64,000 nt of DNA from Haladaptatus sp. ZSTT2 (GTDB lineage Archaea > Halobacteriota > Halobacteria > Halobacteriales > Halococcaceae), in assembly GCF_037081775.1 (NCBI RefSeq), contig NZ_JBAMHQ010000001.1:930001-994000 (forward strand). Direction: 5' to 3'. Below are positions 50,636-59,538 of this stretch, piece by piece. The translations under genes and the position numbers were made by a program. Under the pieces are notes generated by a model, which had not been told where the DNA came from, ran no database searches, and worked only from the letters and a program-made list of their open reading frames with translations. Each line of letters begins with the position of its first letter. Position 1 is the stretch's first letter.

Positions 50636-51295
50636 TCACTCGTCTTCGATGTGGCCGATGACCAGCGTATCTTCGAGGAGTGATTTCATCCCGCGGCGAA
50701 GGCGCTCTGAGAGCGCTTGATGGGAGACGTCGAACTCGTCTGCGAGGTCTTCGAGCGAGGTCTCGCGAGGGATTTCGAAATAGCCCGTCTCGACCGCGCG
50801 AATGAGCGTGTCGTACTGGTTCTGGGTGAGTCCGTATCGGCCAACCGGCTCCTCATCGAGCTCTCGAATCGAGTGAACCTCGAACGAGAGGTCTGCCGCT
50901 TTTGAGAAATCGACGTTCTGTGAGAACAGCTCTCGGTCCGGATACATCACCCGGAGGTTCCACTGGTCGCCCCGTCCGTAGGCGTTCATCACGGTTGCCT
51001 TAGAGTCGGTGAGCATACTGAGCAAGAACTGGATTTTATCGACCCACTCCATACGATAGAGAAATTCGTCACCCAAATCAGCGAGCAGTGTAACCGAATC
51101 GACGCTGTCGTCTTCTGCCAACAGCGTCTCTAATCGGTCTTTGTCGACGCCGTGAAACCAGACGAGCGGCATGACGCTTTCTTTGCCGCTCTGGACGATT
51201 CGCTCGACATTGACTTCGATAGGGAGGTCAGACCGCAGCACATGGGCGAGCGCGAGATCAGTTGCGGGAATCGAACCCCGCACAATGACGACCAT
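50636..51295 (-). CDS. bacterio-opsin-activator-type HTH transcriptional regulator
   Basis: Haloarchaeal regulator of 219 residues. The C-terminal HTH-10 domain has the diagnostic order LTQNQYDTLIRAVETGYFEIPRETSLEDLADEFDVSHQALSERLRRG (about 155-205). The N-terminal 150 residues form a ligand or sensor region of the Bat family. It is a DNA-binding protein acting in cis or trans; its targets are unknown and no opsin gene is in the window. A TATA-like GTATAAC lies 27 bases upstream. It diverges from the spermidine-synthase-like gene at 51437. Confidence 0.9.
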   Translation of the reverse strand: MVVIVRGSIPATDLALAHVLRSDLPIEVNVERIVQSGKESVMPLVWFHGVDKDRLETLLAEDDSVDSVTLLADLGDEFLYRMEWVDKIQFLLSMLTDSKATVMNAYGRGDQWNLRVMYPDRELFSQNVDFSKAADLSFEVHSIRELDEEPVGRYGLTQNQYDTLIRAVETGYFEIPRETSLEDLADEFDVSHQALSERLRRGMKSLLEDTLVIGHIEDE

Positions 51296-51318
51296 AGGTC
51301 ACCGTATCTTGCAGCCGA

Positions 51319-51325
51319 GTTATAC
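51319..51325 (-). promoter_or_regulatory. TATA-like box of the HTH regulator
   Basis: GTATAAC on the minus strand, centred 27 bases before the start at 51295. Confidence 0.5.
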
Positions 51326-51405
51326 GTACTTGCCACACCTCGCTTCGGGTGACAGTTGCAGAGTCCGGAACACGATGATTCAGGACGTGTCTAGTAGCTG
51401 TATCC

Positions 51406-51411
51406 TTTAAT
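51406..51411 (+). promoter_or_regulatory. TATA-like box of the spermidine-synthase-like gene
   Basis: TTTAAT is centred 28 bases upstream of the ATG at 51437. Confidence 0.45.
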
Positions 51412-51436
51412 GCCACGCTGCGCGTAGGACACAGGA

Positions 51437-52999
51437 ATGGCCCCGCTTCGAACCCGGTTGCCGCCCCCACCAGCCAAGCCCGAATTGGCGGTGTTCGCCT
51501 CCGGCATGACCAGTATGGGATTAGAGATTCTCGCAGGCCGCATGATTGCGCCACAGTTCGGGAGCAGTATTTTTACGTGGGGGAGCATCATCGGCGTGTT
51601 CCTCGCGGCGCTCAGCCTCGGCTATCTGCGCGGCGGCGCTTCTGCGGCCTCGCGTGCCTCACACAATCGGTTGGTGCGACTGTTGCTCGGAACCGCCCTC
51701 TACGTCGCGGTGGTGATTTTCGTTGGAGACACGCTGTTGCGGGCGTCTACGGCGTTCCCGCTCCCGAGTCGATTCGCGTCGCTTCCGGCCATCATCCTGC
51801 TGTTTGCACCCCCGACCTACCTGCTCGGGTTCATCAGTCCGTACGCGGCAGAACTCTCCGATAAACAGAGCACTGGGGCCGCCTCGGGGCGGGTGTACGC
51901 GATTGGGACGGTCGGCAGCATCCTCGGTGCGTTCGGCACGACGTTCCTCCTCATCCCGTCGCTTTCGATTACCCAAATCGGCCTCGTCCTCGGCCTGATC
52001 GCCGTCGGAACGGCCGTCCTCATCGCCCGTCCGGGGATGACGACCGACCAAGCGGTGGGCAGCGCGGCGGTCGCGCTCCTGCTCGTCGCAGCCGCCGGAA
52101 GTGGCCTTGCTGGGTTAAGCATCGAAGGCCAAATCGTCTACCAGACACAGACGCCGTATCAAGAGTTACAGGTCATTGACTTAGGCGACACGCGGACGCT
52201 CTATCTCGACGGCCAGCGCCACAGCGCGATGGACCTCTCTGACCCCAATCGCCACGTCTTCGGCTACACGCGCTACTTCCACCTTCCCCTGTTGATGAAC
52301 GACGACATCGACAACGTCCTGTTCATCGGCGGCGGTGGCTTCACCGGCCCCAAACGCTTCGTCGCTGACTACAACGTGACCGTCGACGTCGTCGAAATCG
52401 ACCCGGAGGTCATCTCGGTCGCAAAAGAGTACTTCGCGGTCGAAGAATCCGACCGACTCCGCATCCACAACATGGACGGCCGCCAGTATCTCAGACAAAC
52501 GAACCAGACGTACGACCTCATCGTCTTAGACGCCTACCAGAAGGACAAAGTGCCGTTTCAGTTGACCACAGAAGAGTTCATGCAACTGGCAGAAAGCCGC
52601 CTGAGCGACGACGGCATCCTGTTTGCCAACATCATCTCAGCGCCACAGGGCTCTGCCTCACAGTTCTACCGGTCTGAGTACAAAACCATCGACGCCGTGT
52701 TCCCGCGGGTGTACAGCTTCCCAACGGTCGATGCTACGGTCATCCAGAACATCGAAATTATCGCTACTAAAAACGGGACGCTCATCACCCGTGAGGAGTT
52801 GCTCGCGCGGAACACCGAACGCGACATCGGCATCGACCTCAGAAGCGAGATACGGAACTACCGCGCAACGGAGAACACGGCCGATGTGCCGCTGCTCAGA
52901 GACGGCCAAGCGCCGATTGACAGCCTGCTCGACCCGCAGGTCGACCAGCGCTACGTGATTCAAGAGACGAATCGAACGAACGCGACGGCGACAGGCTAA
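51437..52999 (+). CDS. membrane protein fused to a spermidine-synthase-like SAM domain
   Basis: A 520-residue fusion. Residues about 15-230 form seven or eight membrane helices (AVFASGMTSMGLEILAGRMIAPQFG, typical of the family start). From about 255 a Rossmann methyltransferase/aminopropyltransferase-like domain has VLFIGGGGFTGPKRFV (glycine loop near 294), VVEIDPEVISVAKEYF and LIVLDAYQKDKVP. True spermidine synthases have GGGDG and a catalytic Asp; here the loop is GGGGF, so polyamine synthesis is doubtful. Expected on the cytoplasmic face of the membrane; substrate unknown. Confidence 0.88.
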   Translation: MAPLRTRLPPPPAKPELAVFASGMTSMGLEILAGRMIAPQFGSSIFTWGSIIGVFLAALSLGYLRGGASAASRASHNRLVRLLLGTALYVAVVIFVGDTLLRASTAFPLPSRFASLPAIILLFAPPTYLLGFISPYAAELSDKQSTGAASGRVYAIGTVGSILGAFGTTFLLIPSLSITQIGLVLGLIAVGTAVLIARPGMTTDQAVGSAAVALLLVAAAGSGLAGLSIEGQIVYQTQTPYQELQVIDLGDTRTLYLDGQRHSAMDLSDPNRHVFGYTRYFHLPLLMNDDIDNVLFIGGGGFTGPKRFVADYNVTVDVVEIDPEVISVAKEYFAVEESDRLRIHNMDGRQYLRQTNQTYDLIVLDAYQKDKVPFQLTTEEFMQLAESRLSDDGILFANIISAPQGSASQFYRSEYKTIDAVFPRVYSFPTVDATVIQNIEIIATKNGTLITREELLARNTERDIGIDLRSEIRNYRATENTADVPLLRDGQAPIDSLLDPQVDQRYVIQETNRTNATATG

Positions 53000-53017
53000 A
53001 AAACGGCGTGACGGCGG

Positions 53018-54106
53018 TTACAGACCGCCCACGGAGATGAGGAACAACGCAACCGAGATGGCGGCGAACAGCACGCCAACACCCTTTTTGATGACGTCCG
53101 TGTCGAGCCGCGAGGCGACGTACGGTGCGATTTGGCCGCCGGTCACGGTTGCGGGAACCGTCCAGACGACCATGTTCCACGGCGTTGAGGCGAGGTCCAT
53201 CGCGTGCCCGCCGATCAGTCCGCCACCGAAGACGTGGACGAGCGAGGCGAGGACGGCCGTCAGCGCGACGACGATGTGGTTCGTGCCGATGGCGACTTTC
53301 ACGGGAATCTCAGAGCGGAGCATCGAGATGATACCGAGTTCGCCAATCCCGAAGCCTGCGAGGCCCTGGAACACGCCACCGATGCTGTAGTTGCCAAAGC
53401 GTTCGAGATACCCAGAGCGCTTATAGCGGAAGGTGTTGCCGTCGCGGTCGACGCGGGTTACGGTGCCGTCGTCGGTGACCGTGACACCCGCCGGGCCGAG
53501 CTTGTCGTCGTCGTCGGGGAGGTGCGTGCCACCGTCTGCACTGACCTCGGCGTCTACGTCTGCGTGCGCGTCATCCGGCTCTTCGTGGCTCAAGTCTGCT
53601 TTGAACAGCAGATACGCCGCGACAACGAGCGCGACGCCGAGCAGGAACTGGAAGATTGGCTCTGGAATCACGAACGACAGGAGTGCCCCGCCGATGACGA
53701 ACGGCACGGAGCCACCAACGAGCGTGAGCGCGAGTCTGCGGTCTACGAGTCCGTACTGGATGAACGCGAGTGCGGAACTCGACAGGCCAAAGGACTCACT
53801 GATGAGGCCAATCTTCACGATGGTTTCCGGTTCCAATGGGAACGCGAACACCGGGAAGATGAAGATGAGAAACGGCACGAACAGCGCCGAACCGCTGATG
53901 CCGACCGTGTTCACAATCGTCGCTCCGAGGATGAAAAACGGGAACAGCCACCAGTATTCGAGCCAGTAGCTCGTCCCCGCATCCGCGGGGGTCGGGGCGG
54001 CGAAAACCACTCCGAGGATGAACAGGACTGGTGCGGCGAACACCAGAACGTGTTGGTACTTGAGGAAGGTTCGCTTGAGTGTGCTTGCGTCCGGAGCCTC
54101 GCTCAT
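53018..54106 (-). CDS. TauE/SafE-family sulfite/sulfonate exporter-like permease
   Basis: Polytopic membrane protein of 362 residues in two hydrophobic halves, with about eight helices. The N-half has VNTVGISGSALFVPFLIF, the C-half GGVFQGLAGFGIGELGIISML and GGLIGGHAM, the repeated motifs of TauE/SafE (DUF81). The halves are joined by a hydrophilic loop of about 65 residues (from about 174) rich in Asp and His (HEEPDDAHADVDAE), longer than usual. It may move sulfite, sulfoacetate or another small anion. It converges with the spermidine-synthase-like gene. Confidence 0.87.
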   Translation of the reverse strand: MSEAPDASTLKRTFLKYQHVLVFAAPVLFILGVVFAAPTPADAGTSYWLEYWWLFPFFILGATIVNTVGISGSALFVPFLIFIFPVFAFPLEPETIVKIGLISESFGLSSSALAFIQYGLVDRRLALTLVGGSVPFVIGGALLSFVIPEPIFQFLLGVALVVAAYLLFKADLSHEEPDDAHADVDAEVSADGGTHLPDDDDKLGPAGVTVTDDGTVTRVDRDGNTFRYKRSGYLERFGNYSIGGVFQGLAGFGIGELGIISMLRSEIPVKVAIGTNHIVVALTAVLASLVHVFGGGLIGGHAMDLASTPWNMVVWTVPATVTGGQIAPYVASRLDTDVIKKGVGVLFAAISVALFLISVGGL

Positions 54107-54434
54107 GTCGGTGCTCGGGAGCCAATGGTTCAGCCCTAAAAGAAGTTTCCTTTGAGAAGTGGCAGTATTCGCCTATTGGGGGGGTGAACAGCCGGAATTC
54201 GGACGAACTATCATGTAAAGTTCGGGGTGAAATGCGTACCCATACCGCGCCAGAATCGAGGGAGAAACCGGGCGAGATTACCGGTCAACACTGACGAGAG
54301 CGATACCGGCTTGCTGCTCGCCAGTGGCTGGTGCGGAGATACGACTCGCGACGAACGCGGTTGCTCGCGGTGTGTAGTGTTCGTAAAGAAACGAAGTGTT
54401 TTGCTGTCGCCCGAGGGCGACTGAGAAATCCGAT
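54107..54434. other. intergenic region between the TauE gene and cspA
   Basis: 328 bases without a supportable gene. The left end carries the promoter of the TauE gene (CCCTAAAAG near 54134-54142, minus strand). The right end holds the cspA 3' region with a hairpin (54406-54421). Short open frames across it are unconvincing. Confidence 0.5.
54406..54421 (-). terminator. hairpin downstream of cspA
   Basis: GTCGCCC-GA-GGGCGAC: a perfect 7-bp inverted repeat with a 2-base centre, 13 bases after the cspA stop. On the minus strand it is followed by AACACTTCGTTTCTTTACG, a moderately T-rich stretch, so it could stabilise or terminate the cspA message. Confidence 0.45.
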
Positions 54435-54629
54435 TTACGCGCGAACGATGTTCGTTGCGCGTGGGCCCTTTGGGGCCTGTTCGATATCGAATTCGATTTC
54501 GGTACCTTCCGTAAGGTCCTCACCGCCGACATCTTCCATGTGGAAGAAAACGTCGTCGTCAGACTCGTCCGTCGCGATGAAACCGTAGCCGCCCGTGTCG
54601 TTGAAGAAATCAACTTTACCGTTTGCCAT
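54435..54629 (-). CDS. cspA: cold-shock protein (CspA family)
   Basis: Single cold-shock domain, 64 residues. MANGKVDFFNDTGGYGFI contains RNP1 (GGYGFI) and DDDVFFHMED gives RNP2 (VFFH), the single-stranded nucleic-acid-binding surface. It is very acidic otherwise, as expected for a haloarchaeal CSD, and probably acts as an RNA chaperone. A CTTATCC element about 29 bases upstream on the minus strand serves as TATA box. The AT-rich leader region and the downstream hairpin suggest a short monocistronic message. Confidence 0.96.
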   Translation of the reverse strand: MANGKVDFFNDTGGYGFIATDESDDDVFFHMEDVGGEDLTEGTEIEFDIEQAPKGPRATNIVRA

Positions 54630-54972
54630 TACAACTCAACAGAGACCGACCACACGGATAAGGGTTGTGTATTTGTGCGTAAAATTCGAGTTTTGCTGGA
54701 CAAATATACTGTGGAAAGTAGTTTTTGCGGAAATTTAGCCAGTATATCGAGAGAATTTCGAGATCGTGTCCGTTTCATCACATTGTCCGTCGGGTTCTGT
54801 GGTATCCCCAGTTCACGAACTGCGCGAGGTGCGCCAACAGGCAACACAGGTACTCTCGTGCTAGTTTGGCAGGCAGGAATCGGCCCACTGAAGCCGGTCG
54901 GTCAGAAGCAATTTGCACCGCGATTACTGTCCGTTCGTGCACCACACCCTAACTTCTCGACATACCCGCGTG
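54630..54972. other. intergenic region between cspA and the APC-UspA gene
   Basis: 343 bases with no supportable gene. The first 100 bases, upstream of cspA on the minus strand, are AT-rich and hold its promoter; the rest has normal composition and is the 3' region of the APC-UspA gene. I see no RNA-like structure. Confidence 0.5.
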
Positions 54973-57345
54973 TTACCGACGACCAAGGAGGTCACCGAGA
55001 CGAGAGGAGACGTCCAATTTCCGTTTGGTCATGATGACGGTGGTCGGGATGCGTTGTCCGATGGCTTCTGGCACCGCGCCGAACAGGAGGCGTTGGAAGA
55101 ACCCCTCGCGCGTCGCGCCGATGATGGTGAGGTCGTGGTTTTTCGCCTCGGTAACGATGCCTTCGACGACATCGGCATTCTCTACAAGCAGCGTTTCGAC
55201 CGGGGTGTCCTCGAAAGTCGCCGCGGCGGCCTCTAGCAAGGCGGTGGCCCGCTCGCGCTCTTCTGCATCGGCGCGCGGGTCGATGACGTAGATGACGCGC
55301 GTGACCGCGCCCGTGGCGTGTGAGATGGCACGCGCAGTCTCTGCGGCGAGGTACGCGTGTGGCCCGCCCGCGGTTGGGAGTAAGATTGAATCGACCTGTC
55401 CGTCCGCTCGCGGGCCGATTTTCTCGACGTACACGTCACAGTCTGCGTTCGTGATGACGTCATCGACGGTCGAGCCGAACACCACGTTCCGCCGATTCGA
55501 CCAACTGCCCCGCCAACCGACGATGACGGCGTCGCTCTCGTTCTGGCGAATCGTGTTGAGAATCGCGTGGGCGGCGTCGTGACTGACGCGAACCACTCCG
55601 CTCGCCGGGACGCCCCACTCGGCTGCGAACTCGATTGCGCGCACCAACACCGCCCGGCGCTGTTCTGCCAACCCACGGCCGCTCGAAAGCGGTGTCTGAT
55701 GGGGCACGGTGACCGCGCTGACCACGAACACCTCGCCGTCGTTTTCAGCCGCGAGCGTACACGCGGTGCGCATCAGCTGTTCGATGTTCGCAGGGTTGGC
55801 GATGGGGACGACCACTTGGTAGCCGCGTTCCGGTCTCGCTGCGGTGTAGTCTGCGATTGCGGTGGGCGTTTCTGCCTCAATCCGCTCGATAGACGGTGCG
55901 CTGCCGATGACGGCGAACCAGAGGCCAACGCCGATGAATTCTGCAACGAGGCCAATGGCGAAGCTCCGCGGTTCGACGTTTGCGAGCAAGACGAGGTTTG
56001 CGGCGATGGCGAGCAGCGGCACCCACGGCGCTGCAGGAACTCTAAAGGGTCGCTCGATGGTCGGGAACTTGCGTCGAGAGGCGATGATGGCGACATTCAC
56101 GATGGTCAGCCCGGAAAGGAGCAGGAAGTTCGCAAACCCAGCGAGCGTTTCCAGACCGAGGTGGAGGCCAAACGGTGTGGTCGTGGTTTCGCTCCCCGGT
56201 ACGCCACCGAAGATGACGGTGAAGATGACGACGTAGATGAGGATGAACCCGCCCGTGAGCATCACCGTCTTATACGGCGTGTTGAGTCGCGGGTGGAGTT
56301 CCTCGAACTGCGCCGGGAGGTGGTCGCGCCGGGCCATCGCCAGTTTCACGCGCGAGCCGGCCATAATCGTCGCATTCGCCGCAGACAGCATCGAGAACAG
56401 CGCGCCGACGATGATGACGTAGAAGCCAACGCTCCCGAGGTAGTACTGGGCGGCAAGTCCCATCGCTACCTCGCCGTTTTGGCCCACGAAGTCGCGGGCG
56501 GCCTCGTTGCCACCCAAGGTGAGTTGGTCAGACAGGAACGACAGGAACCCAACATCGTTTACGGCAATCACGATGACGAGGACGACGAGCGTGTAGATGA
56601 GCGTGACAAAGCCCATGCTGAAATAAATCGCGCGGGGAACCGTCCGAGCGGGCGACTGGATTTCCTCTGCGTTCGTCGCGATAGCCGAGAAGCCAAAGAA
56701 GGTGATGAACACGAGCGCACTGGTCAGCCCGATGTCCCTGACGTGGGTGATGTTTTCTGCCATCGACGCCGTGATGGTGCTCGAATCGATTGCCTGCAGC
56801 CCGCCGTAGAGAAACAGCACGATGAGCACGATTTTGAGGGCGGTCACGACGATTTGGAAGGTGTTCGACTCCTCCGTCCCTTTGAGGTTAAGCCCGACGA
56901 GCAAGAGGAGGATGACGACCCCGGCGACCCAGAACGGGATTGCTTGGGGGATGTTGAGCACTGGATAGATGAAGCGGAAAAACCACTCCGAGAAACTGGC
57001 GAGATAGAACGCCGCACTGGCTGGATAGCCGAGAATCATCGTCCAGCCCATGATGTACGTGAGGTCGGTGTCGAACGTCTCTGCGACGTACATGTAGCCG
57101 CCGCCACTCTCCGGATAGATTGAGGAGAACTCACCGTACGCGGCGGCGGTAAAGGCTGCGACGACCGCAGCAAGCAGGAACGCGACGATAGCGGCGGCTC
57201 CGACCTTGCTTACCGCCAGCCCGGAGAGAACGAAAATACCCGCCGCAATCATCGTTCCGATGCCGATCGCAGACGCCCCGATGAACCCGATTTGACGGTC
57301 AAGCTCCTCCTCAACCACTCTCTCGGGCGTAGATTCCTGACTCAT
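54973..57345 (-). CDS. APC-family amino acid permease fused to UspA-like domains
   Basis: A 790-residue fusion. The N-terminal 465 residues are an APC transporter with about twelve helices and the motif IGFIGASAIGIGTMIAAGIFVLSG (GxG unwound helix 1) and FITFFGFSAIATNAEEIQSP. The cytoplasmic C-terminus holds two Usp-like domains: about 505-650, with VVPIANPANIEQLMRTA and VIVGWRGSWSNRRNVVFGSTVD, and about 655-785, with ILLPTAGGPHA and IIGATREGFFQRLLFGAVPEA. The Usp part probably gates transport in response to nucleotides or stress. Start 57345 is chosen; GGCTATCACC is about 26 bases upstream. Confidence 0.92.
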   Translation of the reverse strand: MSQESTPERVVEEELDRQIGFIGASAIGIGTMIAAGIFVLSGLAVSKVGAAAIVAFLLAAVVAAFTAAAYGEFSSIYPESGGGYMYVAETFDTDLTYIMGWTMILGYPASAAFYLASFSEWFFRFIYPVLNIPQAIPFWVAGVVILLLLVGLNLKGTEESNTFQIVVTALKIVLIVLFLYGGLQAIDSSTITASMAENITHVRDIGLTSALVFITFFGFSAIATNAEEIQSPARTVPRAIYFSMGFVTLIYTLVVLVIVIAVNDVGFLSFLSDQLTLGGNEAARDFVGQNGEVAMGLAAQYYLGSVGFYVIIVGALFSMLSAANATIMAGSRVKLAMARRDHLPAQFEELHPRLNTPYKTVMLTGGFILIYVVIFTVIFGGVPGSETTTTPFGLHLGLETLAGFANFLLLSGLTIVNVAIIASRRKFPTIERPFRVPAAPWVPLLAIAANLVLLANVEPRSFAIGLVAEFIGVGLWFAVIGSAPSIERIEAETPTAIADYTAARPERGYQVVVPIANPANIEQLMRTACTLAAENDGEVFVVSAVTVPHQTPLSSGRGLAEQRRAVLVRAIEFAAEWGVPASGVVRVSHDAAHAILNTIRQNESDAVIVGWRGSWSNRRNVVFGSTVDDVITNADCDVYVEKIGPRADGQVDSILLPTAGGPHAYLAAETARAISHATGAVTRVIYVIDPRADAEERERATALLEAAAATFEDTPVETLLVENADVVEGIVTEAKNHDLTIIGATREGFFQRLLFGAVPEAIGQRIPTTVIMTKRKLDVSSRLGDLLGRR

Positions 57346-57502
57346 GGCACTCGTCGTCTGGCTACCGGTGATAGCCAACGTGAAGAATACCCAGTAGTAC
57401 GAACCCAGAGTATAGATAGATTCTGTGACGTTTTTCACCGGAAAGCTGTTCGCAGCGAGCGGGTCAACAACGGCTATTGCGCCGGCACGCATAGTCGAAA
57501 AG

Positions 57503-58354
57503 ATGACACCGCCCCACGCAGAGCCACCCGAGGGCCACGCCACGCTCAACACGGGCTACGTGACTGTGGATGGCACCCGCCTGTTCTACCGAACCGCTGG
57601 AAGTGGTACACCACTCGTCTTCGTGCATGCGGGCGTCGCGGACAGCCGCCTGTGGAACGAGCAACTCGACACGTTCGCTGCGGACTACCGCACCATCGCC
57701 TACGACCTGCGAGGGTTCGGCCGGTCGAAACTTCCGCCAGCACCCTACGCCCATTACCGCGACCTCGCCGCCGTGCTCGACGCGCTCGATGTCGAATCTG
57801 CACATCTCGTCGGCGCGTCGATGGGCGGGGCGGCCGCCCTCGATTTCACCCTCGACCAACCCCATCGCGTCAGGAGCCTCACCCTCGTCGCACCGGGGCT
57901 AAGCGGGTACGAAGTCCACGACCCGGACCTCCGCGCCCGCTGGGACGAAGTCGAAGCGGCCTTCGAGGCAGGCGATTTCGAGCGGACGGCGACCATCGAG
58001 AGCGAGATGTGGCTCGCCGGGCCATCGCGCTCGCTCGATGCGGTAGATGAAGCGAGTCGAGAACTGGTTCGGAAGATGCTGCTCCAGAGCTACGAACTGG
58101 CCACCGACGACGCGAGCGAATCGGAGGGCGAGCCGCCAGCGATTGGCAGATTGGGTGACGTTTCGGTGCCCGTATTACTGATTTCGGGCGCACTCGATGC
58201 GCCGGTCATGGCAGACATTGCGTCGGTGTTGGAAGCGGGCTTGGCGGATGTGCAGGTTGAAGTTATTGAAGGGACGGCGCATCTGCCGTCACTGGAGAAA
58301 TCTGGGGAGTTCGATGCGGTGTTGCGGTCGTTTTTAGAGCAAGTCTCGCTGTAG
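57503..58354 (+). CDS. alpha/beta hydrolase
   Basis: Soluble alpha/beta-hydrolase of 283 residues. TPLVFVHAGVADSRLW gives the oxyanion region, LVGASMGGAAALDF the nucleophile elbow (G-A-S-M-G), and the acid and base are in LLISGALDAPV and IEGTAHLPSLEK. It resembles 3-oxoadipate-enol-lactonase-like or haloalkane-dehalogenase-like enzymes, but no pathway genes are near. ATG 57503 is chosen over the longer frame from 57425; GCTATTGC is about 30 bases upstream. It converges on the GCS2 ligase gene. Confidence 0.9.
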   Translation: MTPPHAEPPEGHATLNTGYVTVDGTRLFYRTAGSGTPLVFVHAGVADSRLWNEQLDTFAADYRTIAYDLRGFGRSKLPPAPYAHYRDLAAVLDALDVESAHLVGASMGGAAALDFTLDQPHRVRSLTLVAPGLSGYEVHDPDLRARWDEVEAAFEAGDFERTATIESEMWLAGPSRSLDAVDEASRELVRKMLLQSYELATDDASESEGEPPAIGRLGDVSVPVLLISGALDAPVMADIASVLEAGLADVQVEVIEGTAHLPSLEKSGEFDAVLRSFLEQVSL

Positions 58355-58428
58355 CGAGAGGGCAACCCCAGAGGAAAATCTTGTGCAGGGATGCAGACAA
58401 GATGGTGGCGGAGCAACTCCCCGCATTG

Positions 58429-59538
58429 TCAGTCGATATCGACCGACTGGTGACGGACCTCTTGTTCGAGCAGGTCGGCACACTCCAGTCGTCGGTTCCG
58501 GGCCGACTCGGCGGTGATCGTCGGCCCGTCGTCGACATGCTCGGTGAGCGGGTCGTACGCCGCGATATCGAATCCCATCCGTTCGAGGTAGCCACGGACC
58601 GCCTCAGAGTCGAGGCCGTCCTCGATGGCGGCGTCGACGTATTCGAGGACAGTGTCAAAGGACGGGAGGACAACCTCCGCCTCGGTCCACCGGCCGGTCT
58701 CGCCCTCGATACGCACCTCGCCGTCGCGGACGGTGGCGGTCACGTCAGCCAACCGGTCGGCCAGCTGGACGACATGGCCCGGCAGTGCCGCGTCCGGCGA
58801 ACGCCATTCGACGGTCCCAAACTGCTTGCGGAACTGAACCGGTGTCCAGACCGCGCTCTCTGGGTCGAAATTCGCCTCAACGGTTGCCCGGTCGACACCC
58901 GCGTCCAGCGTGGCGGCGACGAACTCCTCGTAGCGACGCTCCAGACGGCGCGTCCACTCTCGCTTGTCGTCGATGTACGACCACAGCAGTCCCTGATGTG
59001 GCATGCTGTCGTACGCCTTCCGTCGGTATAGTTTCGAGCGCGCGCCCGTCGCCAGCCGTTCTCCCCGATAGTATGGCGAGGAGTTGACCAGCGCCAGCGC
59101 TGGATCGAGCGCGACGAACGCGTTCATCTGGTCGACCTCGTGCCCGGGTTGCTGTTCTACGTGTATGTGCGTCCCGGCACAGTGGCGGACGTATTCGAAG
59201 TCCCCGCCGACCACCGCGTTTTGGATGCGCGTGCGTTCGCTGGGTATCTCAGTGACCTCTTCGCCAGCCAGCGGCGTCGCCAGTGGGACAAGTCTCTTGC
59301 CAGCCGCTTCGGCCCGGTCGAGTACCACTCGCAGCTGTGCGAACAGTTCCTCGCGGAGTTGCCCCGTCGTTTCGCAGGGCGTCGTCTTGATTTCCAGCAG
59401 CGGGCGGACGAATTCCCGTTCGACCCTGGAAGACGCCGACACCAGTTCGCCCGGCTCGGTCAGTTCCCCCTGCTCGTCTACGACCCAGTATTCGACCTCG
59501 ATGCTCCGCCGAATCGGTTGTGTGGTGTGTGATGACAC
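58429..59538 (-). CDS. gshA: glutamate-cysteine ligase family 2 (GCS2)
   Basis: Carboxylate-amine ligase of 369 residues that would form gamma-glutamylcysteine, the main thiol of haloarchaea. It begins RRSIEVEYWVVDEQGELTEPGELV with the metal-binding Glu residues, has LLEIKTTPCET, GTHIHVEQQPG and a C-terminal FGTVEWRSPDA (ExR). The start is GTG 59538; an in-frame stop occurs a few codons upstream and no ATG is available. A TATA box (TTATAAAT near 59649-59657) lies over 110 bases away, giving an unusually long leader. GGTCA-GGT-TGACC (59549-59561) is near the start. Substrate preference among GCS2 paralogues is not certain. Confidence 0.82.
   Translation of the reverse strand: MSSHTTQPIRRSIEVEYWVVDEQGELTEPGELVSASSRVEREFVRPLLEIKTTPCETTGQLREELFAQLRVVLDRAEAAGKRLVPLATPLAGEEVTEIPSERTRIQNAVVGGDFEYVRHCAGTHIHVEQQPGHEVDQMNAFVALDPALALVNSSPYYRGERLATGARSKLYRRKAYDSMPHQGLLWSYIDDKREWTRRLERRYEEFVAATLDAGVDRATVEANFDPESAVWTPVQFRKQFGTVEWRSPDAALPGHVVQLADRLADVTATVRDGEVRIEGETGRWTEAEVVLPSFDTVLEYVDAAIEDGLDSEAVRGYLERMGFDIAAYDPLTEHVDDGPTITAESARNRRLECADLLEQEVRHQSVDID

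Noticed and set aside
53204-54139. Plus-strand open frame of 311 codons opposite the TauE gene
   Set aside because: Low-complexity Arg/Glu-rich translation, antisense to a recognised permease.
55567-57123. Plus-strand open frame of 518 codons opposite the APC-UspA gene
   Set aside because: The composition is extremely Arg/Asp/His-rich, as expected for the complement of a membrane-protein gene. It is a shadow of the permease.
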